Shown here one piece after another: positions 31,930 through 37,819 of a stretch of 37,819 bases of DNA; position 1 is the first letter of the stretch, and every line of letters starts with the position of its first letter. The DNA is from Desulfobacteraceae bacterium (lineage in GTDB: Bacteria > Desulfobacterota > Desulfobacteria > Desulfobacterales > Desulfococcaceae), in assembly GCA_011390755.1 (NCBI GenBank), contig JAABRU010000057.1, forward strand, positions 1-37,819. Direction: 5' to 3'. The notes beneath the pieces are model-generated. The model had not been told where the DNA came from. It saw only the letters and a list, made by a program, of their open reading frames with translations, and did not search any database. The translations under genes were made by a program, and so were the position numbers.

Positions 31930-33432
31930 ATGGAAAAAAACAGTTCCCCGGAAATCAGAAATATTCTGCTGACCTTCAACGGTTTTCAGGACCCATACAA
32001 CAGCAGGGGAAAAATCGGCCCGGTTCTCAGCATACTGGAAGACCGCAAGGGATTCTGGCAGAAAGTCATTCTTTTTTTCACCCCGGATATGAAAGAAAAA
32101 GCCGGGCAGACCTGCGAAGAGATTCGAGAAAAATATCCGGAAACAGAAACGCTTCCGGTGCAACTGGATTTGGATGATCCCACAGATTATGCATCTGTTC
32201 TCCGGGAATTACGGATTCACTATACCCGGCTCCGGGAAGACCGGGTGCAGTATTATATCGCGGTGGCTTCCGGTTCTGCCCAGATGCACGCCTGCTGGCT
32301 CCTGCTGACCGCGGGCGGGGAAATTCCGGCCCGCATTCTGCACATCCGGGAAGAAAGATTCCGAAAACCCGGAGAAGACCCCGTCCGGGAAATCAATCCC
32401 AGGGATCGGTCATTTCCTGTCATCAGTTCCCGTATCAGCATGGAGGAACTGCCGGAAATCCGCCCGGAAGATATTGACCGGGCCATACAGGAATGCGGAC
32501 TCATCGGTCAGCATCCGGAATTCACCAAAGCTCTGGACGAAGCCGCACGCGCAGCCCTTACGGATATTCCCGTGCTGCTGCTGGGAAAAAGCGGAACCGG
32601 AAAAGAACTCTTTGCCCGTTTCATTCAGCAGGTCAGTAAACGGAAGGATAAAACCTTTGTTGCCGTAAACTGCCCGGCCTTTCCCAAAGACCTGATCGAA
32701 AGTGAACTTTTCGGACATAAAAAAGGAGCCTTTACCGGCGCGTTCAGCGACAAAAAAGGCCGCCTGGAATCTGCACACGGCGGAACCGTGTTTTTGGATG
32801 AAATTGCAGAAATCAGCCCGGAAACCCAGGCCAAACTGCTGCGTTTCCTCCAGGAAAAAGAAATACAGGTGGTCGGCGGGGATATACGCAAAACCGATGT
32901 GCGGGTGATTGCCGCCACCAACCGGGATCTGGATAAAGCCGTGCAGGAAGGCCGTGTGCGGGAAGATCTCTGCCACCGTCTTACTTTTCCCGTATTTCTG
33001 CCCTCCCTCAATGATCGCCGTTCGGATATTCCCCTGCTGGCAGATTATTTCCTGGAAAAATTCAACCGGGAGCATAAAAAGAACGCAGAAATATCTCCGG
33101 AAGCCCTCTCTGTTTTACTGGAAAATGACTGGCAGGGAAATATCAGGGAACTTTCCGGTGTAATTGAACGCACTGTCATTACAAGCAGAAACAGGAAGAT
33201 TCTTCCTGCGAATCTGCATTTCGGCCCCCTCCGCCGGACCGACTGCAAAGTTGCTGCCATCCCCGAACCCCATGAAGGCTTTGACCTTAAAAAATATATT
33301 GACGATCAGCGCAGGCAGTTATATCTCCGGGCCTATGAAATGTGTGAGGGAAACAAAAGCGCGGCTGCCAGACTGCTGAACGTCAGTTCCCAGCAGTTCG
33401 GAAAACAGCTGAAAGAGTACGGTATCATGTAA
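31930..33432 (+). CDS. RtcR-like sigma-54 activator with N-terminal CARF domain
   Basis: A 500-residue bacterial enhancer-binding protein. Residues about 1-180 are a CARF/RtcR-type sensor: RNILLTFNGFQDPY at the start, and YYIAVASGSAQMHACWLLL as the second nucleotide-binding strand-helix. The AAA+ domain has Walker A GKSGTGKE (219-226), the sigma-54 contact loop GAFTGA (266-271) and Walker B FLDE (288-291). The C-terminus ends in a Fis-type helix-turn-helix (KSAAARLLNVSSQQFGKQL). It follows the nuclease gene by 3 bases and is the last gene of the cas operon. Nucleotide-gated activation of the sigma-54 promoter at 20017 is the obvious inference. RtcR itself responds to RNA-end signals, so the ligand could be linear or cyclic. 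Confidence 0.92.
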   Translation: MEKNSSPEIRNILLTFNGFQDPYNSRGKIGPVLSILEDRKGFWQKVILFFTPDMKEKAGQTCEEIREKYPETETLPVQLDLDDPTDYASVLRELRIHYTRLREDRVQYYIAVASGSAQMHACWLLLTAGGEIPARILHIREERFRKPGEDPVREINPRDRSFPVISSRISMEELPEIRPEDIDRAIQECGLIGQHPEFTKALDEAARAALTDIPVLLLGKSGTGKELFARFIQQVSKRKDKTFVAVNCPAFPKDLIESELFGHKKGAFTGAFSDKKGRLESAHGGTVFLDEIAEISPETQAKLLRFLQEKEIQVVGGDIRKTDVRVIAATNRDLDKAVQEGRVREDLCHRLTFPVFLPSLNDRRSDIPLLADYFLEKFNREHKKNAEISPEALSVLLENDWQGNIRELSGVIERTVITSRNRKILPANLHFGPLRRTDCKVAAIPEPHEGFDLKKYIDDQRRQLYLRAYEMCEGNKSAAARLLNVSSQQFGKQLKEYGIM

Positions 33433-33437
33433 TCCCC

Positions 33438-33516
33438 GGATTCAGCAGTCTGAATCCCTGCCTTACCCCATCCCCCAAAATACAGATTCCCCCTGCCGGA
33501 GCAAATCCGGCAACTC
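33438..33516 (+). terminator. Hairpins after the sigma-54 activator gene
   Basis: GGATTCAG (33438-33445) pairs perfectly with CTGAATCC (33450-33457) 5 bases after the stop codon. A second hairpin, GCCGG with CCGGC around AGCAAAT (about 33497-33513), is followed by AACTCAATTTAATC. Neither has a strong T-tract, so termination is probable but may be incomplete. Confidence 0.5.
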
Positions 33517-33583
33517 AATTTAATCTATTGAAATAAAAATATATTTTTTCAAAAATATTTTTTTTCGCCCTTTCTTTCCATTC

Positions 33584-33598
33584 TGGCACAGTATCTGC
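33584..33598 (+). promoter_or_regulatory. Second sigma-54-like promoter
   Basis: TGGCAC-AGTAT-CTGC keeps the GG (33585-33586) and GC (33597-33598) doublets exactly 10 bases apart and is followed by a T-rich stretch; one base of TTGC differs. It begins about 150 bases after the sigma-54 activator gene and points to the DHH gene (34095) and the small genes beyond, with about 500 bases of repeats between. Confidence 0.5.
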
Positions 33599-33651
33599 TT
33601 TATACAAAAGACATTATCGGAAATAAGAAATGAGGCATCAACAACCTTTAT

Positions 33652-33846
33652 GTCCCGTAGGGACAGCAGAAAATAACCCGGCAGTTTACTGCCGGGATCG
33701 GGATGCCATATCTGAATCAGTCCCGTAGGGACGACAGAAAAATAAGCATATTCAGTAAGTTCTGTCGTCCCTACGGGACTTGGATGTATTCGCTCACCAT
33801 GTCCCGGCAATAAATTGCCGGGCTGGTTTCTGACACCCCTATGGGG
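33652..33846. repeat. Inverted dispersed repeats (TCCCGTAGGGAC family)
   Basis: GTCCCGTAGGGAC-type palindromes occur at about 33652, 33721 and, inverted, 33767. They alternate with CCCGGCAGTTTACTGCCGGG and CCCGGCAATAAATTGCCGGG hairpins. CAGTCCCGTAGGGACGACAG (33719-33738) is the inverse of CTGTCGTCCCTACGGGACTT (33762-33781). The same families (TCCCGGAGGGAC, CCGGCAGTAAACTGCCGGG) recur at 37226-37450. There is no regular period and no unique spacer, so it is not a CRISPR array. Confidence 0.7.
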
Positions 33847-33931
33847 TTAAAAAATACCGAATGTTATTTCCAATAATGTCTAAAATACTATCTGTTTTAC
33901 CTGTAATTGTATCCGGATAGTCAGAATTTTC

Positions 33932-34040
33932 CTCGTTCCCACGTTCCCGCGTGGGAACGCAGACCGGACGCTCTGCGTCCTTTAGAATCCGGGACGCGGA
34001 GCGTCCCAAAGGCATTCCCACGCGGGAGCGTGGGAACGAG
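33932..34040. repeat. GC-rich palindromic repeat (CTCGTTCCCACG family)
   Basis: The left end CTCGTTCCCACGTTCCCGCG and right end CGCGGGAGCGTGGGAACGAG are near-exact complements. The middle holds further palindromes (GACGCTCTGCGTCC; GGGACGCGGAGCGTCCC). This element class is widely dispersed in several bacterial groups. It stands about 55 bases before the DHH gene, so it lies in that gene's leader. Half of the CTCGTTCCCA end recurs at 37111. Confidence 0.7.
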
Positions 34041-34094
34041 TTGAATTATCGGGTTACGCTTCGCTAACCCGACCTACTAAAAGGAGTGCATCCC

Positions 34095-34940
34095 ATGAAA
34101 ACCGTCATTCAGAAAGCCGATTTGGACACCTGCCTTACGGGGCTGATTCTGGAAGTGAAAGAAAGCGATAACATCATCGTATCCAAAGGGGAGGCCTGCG
34201 CCGATGATCTGGAAAATCCGGATGTGTGCTGCATAGAGGCCGGGGGCAGCGGGCTGGTGCATCTGAATAATTTCGATCACCACAACTGCGGTATATATCT
34301 GCCGCCCGCGTGCAGACAGGCTTTTGAATCCTGCGGAAAAACCGACCCGGAACTCAAACGCCTGACTTCCTATGTCTGCATCGTGGATGAGGCTCTGAGG
34401 CTGGAAAATCCCATCCCTTTTCCTTCGCTTTCCAATCTCTTTTCCGGAATGCTGTTTACGGAAAGCGATGCACGGCAGCAGTTTTTCAAAGGCATGGCAA
34501 TGCTCCGGACGATGCTGGATGAAAAACGCAGTCCCTTCCGCACCATGCCGGATCTGGAAGAATGGAAAATATACCGCCGGGCCAAAGAGGAGCATATCCG
34601 GAAACTGAGGGAAATTTCCGGTCTCGGAGATTTTTATATTTCCGAAAGCGGTCTGCGGGTGGGTTTTGCGGAAACCGGGCTGATTATGAGCGGAAAAGGT
34701 TTTCTGTATGAACACAACTGTGATGCCGTCATCCTGCATAACCCGGCTTTCGGCATTCCACCGCTTTCCAAATATACCATTGTATCCAAAGAAATCCCTT
34801 TGGACGGTCTGAAAAAAATATTCGATTCCATCGAGATCGGCTGGGGCGGACGGGATACCATCCTGGGTTCTCCGAGAAAGGGAACAATGCTGGATAAAAA
34901 ACAGGTGCTGGAAATTGTGCTGAAAAATCTGGAAAACTGA
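34095..34940 (+). CDS. DHH-family phosphoesterase-like protein
   Basis: A 284-residue protein. Motif I is ADLDT (D9 and D11), and the family signature D61-H62-H63 lies in NNFDHHNCG, after IEAGGSGLVHL. A C-terminal DHHA1-like GG motif may be IGWGGRDTILGSPRKG (about residues 250-265). DHH enzymes cleave short nucleotides and cyclic dinucleotides, and a DHH-type enzyme (NrnN) is known to remove the SAM-AMP messenger in some type III systems. Here it follows a CARF-rich operon, so clearing a messenger or its breakdown products is a reasonable guess. The RBS is AAAGGAG. I am moderately sure of the superfamily, unsure of the substrate. Confidence 0.65.
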   Translation: MKTVIQKADLDTCLTGLILEVKESDNIIVSKGEACADDLENPDVCCIEAGGSGLVHLNNFDHHNCGIYLPPACRQAFESCGKTDPELKRLTSYVCIVDEALRLENPIPFPSLSNLFSGMLFTESDARQQFFKGMAMLRTMLDEKRSPFRTMPDLEEWKIYRRAKEEHIRKLREISGLGDFYISESGLRVGFAETGLIMSGKGFLYEHNCDAVILHNPAFGIPPLSKYTIVSKEIPLDGLKKIFDSIEIGWGGRDTILGSPRKGTMLDKKQVLEIVLKNLEN

Positions 34941-34975
34941 ATAAGCATTGACTCACTGCATAAGGAGATACTGTC

Positions 34976-35203
34976 ATGCCTCTGCATCTCAGAATTCTGA
35001 CTGGCCTGGCCCTGGGAAGTTTTTTTGCGAATATTTTCTGCCGCAGACGCGCGGTACGCAGGGCAGAGGATTTTTTTCATACCATGAATGAAGAAAATAT
35101 CACTGAAATGGCAGAGATTTACAGGCAGCATTCTCACCGTATGGATCCGGATATACGCGCATGGATGCAGGCCGAGCTGCGGCGGTTCGGGATATATGTA
35201 TGA
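34976..35203 (+). CDS. Small protein with hydrophobic N-terminus, unknown
   Basis: A 75-residue protein. Residues about 5-22 (LRILTGLALGSFFANIF) are hydrophobic and could be a membrane anchor. The rest is charged and helical (EDFFHTMNEENITEMAEIYR; WMQAELRRFG). GGAGA precedes ATG 34976. It lies 35 bases after the DHH gene and is followed by two other short helical genes, so an operon is likely. I do not recognise the family. Confidence 0.55.
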   Translation: MPLHLRILTGLALGSFFANIFCRRRAVRRAEDFFHTMNEENITEMAEIYRQHSHRMDPDIRAWMQAELRRFGIYV

Positions 35204-35261
35204 AACCGGGAAAAACAGAGCGGCACCCGGTTTTTCCGAATGTCTGAAAAGGAGGAACAAA

Positions 35262-35621
35262 ATGAACGCACTGTTACCGATCATAGGCGGAAGTAAAGCA
35301 ATGGATACTCTGGGCACTCTCCTTTCTGATTTCAGTCACAGAAAGAGTATGGAACTGGATATCCGGCATATGCAGAAGGAGCAGTATGCAAAAGCCGGTG
35401 TCTGTGCTTTGGAAATCGCGGATACAGTGATCAGGGGAATGAGCTTTCGGGCTGATATACGGCAGATGCGGAAGAATCTCTGTGAACACCACCGGCAGAC
35501 CCGCAAAGATGCGCGGGAAATCCGCAGATGCCTCACAGAGATGGGGGATCTGCTGTCTGAAGAGGATCGTTCCATAATGATTCAAAGCTATTGCGAACTT
35601 TTCCGCAAAACAGGAGGATGA
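35262..35621 (+). CDS. Small helical protein, unknown
   Basis: A 119-residue protein, almost entirely predicted helix, with a short hydrophobic start (MNALLPIIGG) and long charged helices (ADIRQMRKNLCEHHRQTRKD; DAREIRRCLTEMGDLLSEED). ATG 35262 is chosen because AAGGAGG lies 7-8 bases upstream; a longer in-frame reading to 35088 overlaps the previous gene and has no ribosome site. The C-terminal pattern 'R-IRR-LTEMGD-LS-ED' is loosely repeated in the next gene (LRRMIAETADNISRQD), which hints at paralogy. Function unknown. Confidence 0.6.
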   Translation: MNALLPIIGGSKAMDTLGTLLSDFSHRKSMELDIRHMQKEQYAKAGVCALEIADTVIRGMSFRADIRQMRKNLCEHHRQTRKDAREIRRCLTEMGDLLSEEDRSIMIQSYCELFRKTGG

Positions 35622-35624
35622 ATT

Positions 35625-35957
35625 TTGTCTGTTTTTTCTGCAAAAAAATTTCCTGTACTTTTTTCCGGCACAGCTCTGACGCGGGTTATGCCTCTGCTGA
35701 CTGCGGCAGAGGCTGTGAGCGATATTGTTTCCAACGTGAACGCGGTTCTCACCACATGGGAAATGGCCGATTCCCACCGGTATCTGTGTGAATCTGACCG
35801 CAGGGATTTGACTGAACTCCGCAGAATGATCGCAGAAACGGCGGATAATATCAGCAGACAGGATTTGAATCTCTGCCTGCACATTTACCGAAAACGGGTG
35901 ATGCTGGCACAAGAGAATGCCCAAAGACGCATAGGGCTGATTGGGAGAAAAATCTGA
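35625..35957 (+). CDS. Small helical protein, unknown (TTG start)
   Basis: A 110-residue protein starting at TTG 35625 with AGGAGG 8 bases upstream, 3 bases after the previous stop. The N-terminal third is moderately hydrophobic (TALTRVMPLLTAAEAVSDIV) and the rest is amphipathic helix (RRDLTELRRMIAETADNISR; DLNLCLHIYRKRVMLAQEN). It resembles the preceding gene in length and helical layout. The overlapping ATG at 35618 is in another frame and was not preferred. No family recognised. Confidence 0.5.
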   Translation: MSVFSAKKFPVLFSGTALTRVMPLLTAAEAVSDIVSNVNAVLTTWEMADSHRYLCESDRRDLTELRRMIAETADNISRQDLNLCLHIYRKRVMLAQENAQRRIGLIGRKI

Positions 35958-36006
35958 GTTTTAACAGAAAATGTTTTCACTCCACAGCAGTTACGGAAAG
36001 ACTGTC

Positions 36007-36180
36007 ATGATAAGAACCATTTGTGAAGCTGTTATTGCAATTGTGACTCTGTATAAACTGTTTGAACCCCAGGCTGTTTATCAGCCTTCCTTTATGCAGC
36101 AGCATGGCGTTTCCGTCTGTCTGATAACTATCGTTATACTGCTCGTTTTTATTGTGTATTTGGTGGGTTCTAAAAAATAA
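36007..36180 (+). CDS. Small two-helix membrane protein, unknown
   Basis: A 57-residue protein with two hydrophobic segments (ICEAVIAIVTLYKLF, and VCLITIVILLVFIVYLV) joined by a short loop, ending GSKK. ATG 36007 has GGAAAG about 10 bases upstream. An in-frame ATG at 35971 would add 12 residues and has no ribosome site. It lies 49 bases before the RT gene. A small membrane protein next to messenger-signalling genes could be an effector, but nothing in the sequence shows this. Confidence 0.5.
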   Translation: MIRTICEAVIAIVTLYKLFEPQAVYQPSFMQQHGVSVCLITIVILLVFIVYLVGSKK

Positions 36181-36228
36181 ATTCACTCAGGTCTGAAAAC
36201 AGATCGTTGACGGAAAGGAGGTCTCCCA

Positions 36229-37065
36229 ATGTCCGCACTCATAAACAAGGCCGCATCCCCCGAAATACTGAATCGCGCATGGCGCAAACACCGCGGCGAC
36301 AAGGCCGTATGGATACCGGGACTTTCCCGGCAGGATATGGAACCGAACCTGGCTTTCCACCTGCTGAAACTTTCGGAAGATCTGAGAACCGGCATCTACC
36401 GCCCGGAACCGGTACGTTTTTTTCCGGTGCGGAAAGGGGACGGGGGGCAGCGGATTATCAGCGCGGTCTGCCTGCGGGACAAAGTGGCCCAGAGCGCGGT
36501 GCTGTCCCTTATTTCCCCCATCGGTGAGGCCGTGTTTCATGACAACAGTTTCGGATACCGCCGGGGCCGCAATATTGACATGGCCCTGGCAAAATGCCGG
36601 GAATATCTGCTCTGCGGAACCCAATGGCTGGTGGATGCGGACATCCGCAGTTTTTTCGACAATATTCCCCACAATCCCCTGATGAAAAAGATGAAATCCC
36701 TGGTCAGGGATGCGGAAATCTGCCGCCTGATCCGCAAATGGCTGGATTCGGGAACCCCCCGCCGCGGCTTTCTGGCACAGGCCAAAGGGATTCCGCAGGG
36801 CAGCAGTCTGTCACCATTTTTATGCAACGTGTATCTTAATGATTTTGATTGGGAACTGTCTGGCAGAAATCTTCCTTTTGTGCGCTTTGCAGATGATTTT
36901 CTTGTATTCGCAAAAACCCGTTCGGACGCGGAAAAAGCCAGGGCTTTTGTGGAAAAATTTCTCAACCGCATGGAACTGGAACTGAATACGGATAAAACAC
37001 AGATCGCCAAAGCCGGGCCGAAAGTAACTTTTTTGGGAAAAAAACTTCCGAAAATCAGAGAGTAG
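36229..37065 (+). CDS. Reverse transcriptase (group II / CRISPR-associated type), free-standing
   Basis: A 278-residue RT. Motifs in order: YRPEPVRFFPVRKGDGGQR (RT1-2), SFGYRRGRN, DADIRSFFDNIPH with D136/D138 (RT3), KGIPQGSSLSPFLCNVYL (RT4), the catalytic FADD at 220-223 in VRFADDFLVFAKT (RT5), and NTDKTQI with FLGK (RT6-7). It ends about there: no X/thumb, DNA-binding or endonuclease domain. QGSSLSP and FADD fit group II and CRISPR-associated RTs, not DGR RTs. RBS AAAGGAGG is strong. Adjacent type III genes favour a CRISPR role (acquiring spacers from RNA), but cas1 is not in the window. It could be C-terminally truncated by the repeats that follow. Confidence 0.85.
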   Translation: MSALINKAASPEILNRAWRKHRGDKAVWIPGLSRQDMEPNLAFHLLKLSEDLRTGIYRPEPVRFFPVRKGDGGQRIISAVCLRDKVAQSAVLSLISPIGEAVFHDNSFGYRRGRNIDMALAKCREYLLCGTQWLVDADIRSFFDNIPHNPLMKKMKSLVRDAEICRLIRKWLDSGTPRRGFLAQAKGIPQGSSLSPFLCNVYLNDFDWELSGRNLPFVRFADDFLVFAKTRSDAEKARAFVEKFLNRMELELNTDKTQIAKAGPKVTFLGKKLPKIRE

Positions 37066-37551
37066 AGAGCAGGTTGGATTGGCGGCAGCGTAACCGGTGA
37101 ATATCTTCAACTCGTTCCCAGGCTCCGCCCCAATGGCATTAAGTTAAGGAAAGCCCCGAAGGGGCGGGTTGATACAGCCCGGGGCAACGCCCTCATCGTT
37201 ATACACAAAATTCAATGCGGATATAATGTCAGCACTGCAATTGTCCCGGAGGGACAAAAGACAATAGCCCGGCAATTCATTGCCGGGTCCGGGATAAAAA
37301 AATATAACAGTCCCGAAGGGACGGCAGAAAAAAACGGATCCGGTTTATCCCGTCGGGGAGTCTTCCGTCCCTCCGGGACTCTGAAATATTTTTCTGTGAT
37401 TCCCGGCAGTAAACTGCCGGGCTATTATCTGCTGTCCCTCCGGGACAGATTCTGCTGCGCGGATTTCAATTTTATGTATAACGATGAGGGCTTTGCCCTG
37501 GGCTATACCAATGCGCCCTTTCAGGGCTTTCCGTAACCATGCCTTCTGCAT
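37066..37551. repeat. Large inverted repeat region after the RT gene
   Basis: No gene. The arms 37148-37210 (GGAAAGCCCCGAAGGGGCGG onward to GTTATACA) and 37470-37532 (TGTATAACGATGAGGGC onward to GGGCTTTCC) are imperfect complements. Between them lie nested palindromes of the TCCCGGAGGGAC (about 37244, 37312, 37367 and 37436) and CCGGCAATTCATTGCCGGG / CCGGCAGTAAACTGCCGGG (37269, 37404) families. The whole forms a cruciform-like block of about 385 bases. The CTCGTTCCCAGGC start at 37111 is half of the repeat at 33932. Confidence 0.7.
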
Positions 37552-37819
37552 GAAAACTGCACGGAGTGCGAAAATTAAGGCGGAGGCCGGTTTTTCGCAG
37601 ACACTTTCATATAAACGGTGCTGGGGGCTGGGTTGCTGGGTGCTGGGTGCTGGGTGCTGGGTGCTGGTTGCTGGAAAGCATGGAAGCTGCGCGGAGTGCG
37701 AAAATTAAGGCGGAGGCCGGTTTTTCGCAGACACTTTCATATAAACGGTGCTGGGTGCTGTGGGTGCTGGGTGCTGGGTGCTGGGGGCTGGGTGCTGGTT
37801 GCTGGGTGCTGGGTGCTGG
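37552..37819. repeat. 130-bp direct repeat with GCTGGGT microsatellite (runs off right edge)
   Basis: The unit from CGGAGTGCGAAAATTAAGGC to CATATAAACGGTGCTGGG occurs at 37562-37626 and again at 37692-37756, a 130-base period. Each copy is followed by a heptanucleotide tract of GCTGGGT/GCTGGGG/GCTGGTT units (37619-37674, and 37749 to the right edge). The tract is G-rich on the plus strand and could slip or form quadruplexes. No gene is supported. Confidence 0.8.

Noticed and set aside
33652..33846. Possible CRISPR array from repeated TCCCGTAGGGAC units
   Set aside because: The units are short palindromes in both orientations, unevenly spaced, with no constant repeat length or spacer length.
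36229..37065. Diversity-generating retroelement RT
   Set aside because: The motif is QGSSLSP, not the DGR-type QGS-SQ, and I saw no template/variable repeat pair nearby.
35971..37065. Retron
   Set aside because: No msr/msd-like structured RNA is visible before the RT, and the RT motifs are group II/CRISPR-like.
37226..37450. Possible CRISPR array from TCCCGGAGGGAC / CCGGCA units
   Set aside because: These are inverted nested palindromes, not direct repeats with unique spacers.

Overview
The window looks like a piece of the chromosome of an anaerobic, probably sulfate-reducing Desulfobacterota bacterium (Desulfonema/Desulfococcus-like). This is inferred from gene content (glycolate/lactate-oxidase subunits, LutABC, TRAP transporters, abundant toxin-antitoxin pairs) and from palindromic dispersed repeats; no rRNA or tRNA is present to confirm it. 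Coding density is high except in repeat-rich patches at both ends and at 33.4-34.1 kb.

Left part (1-4.9 kb): the N-terminus of a tyrosine recombinase runs off the left edge. It is followed by a group II intron RNA whose maturase gene has been reduced to a 42-codon stub, and by a complete HAE1-type RND efflux pump gene that lacks its usual periplasmic adaptor and outer-membrane partner.

Lactate/2-hydroxyacid part (4.9-17.1 kb): a minus-strand operon (FAD oxidase glcD, Fe-S glcF, then a FadR-type GntR regulator) diverges from a TRAP transporter operon (dctP-dctQ-dctM). Each of the two facing promoters has a perfect TGGT-N3-ACCA operator immediately after its -10 box, so one regulator probably controls import and oxidation together. 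Downstream on the plus strand are a SpoIIAA/STAS-like protein, a bacteriohemerythrin, a MNT nucleotidyltransferase with a truncated HepT, a RelBE-like pair and the lutABC L-lactate oxidation genes.

Junk/TA part (17.1-19.7 kb): orphan antitoxins, a DUF1566 protein joined to a dockerin-like tail, another RelE pair and a Uma2-type nuclease.

Defence part (19.7-37 kb): a divergent type III CRISPR-like effector locus. In order it encodes a Cas10 with GGDD and a zinc finger but no HD domain, two large RAMP (Cas7-like) proteins, a HicBA pair, a 167-aa protein of unknown family, a TIGR03986-like RAMP with a true RRM fused to its N-terminus, Cas6, a second TA pair, a Can1-like nuclease with two CARF domains, and an RtcR-like protein (CARF + sigma-54 AAA+ + Fis HTH). 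A near-perfect sigma-54 promoter (TGGCAC-N5-TTGC) stands in front of cas10. The last gene therefore probably senses a nucleotide second messenger and turns on transcription of the whole operon. A second sigma-54-like site lies just after the regulator, upstream of a DHH phosphoesterase, four small uncharacterised genes and a free-standing reverse transcriptase. No CRISPR array, cas1 or cas2 is in the window.

The right end is filled with inverted dispersed repeats and a heptanucleotide microsatellite.
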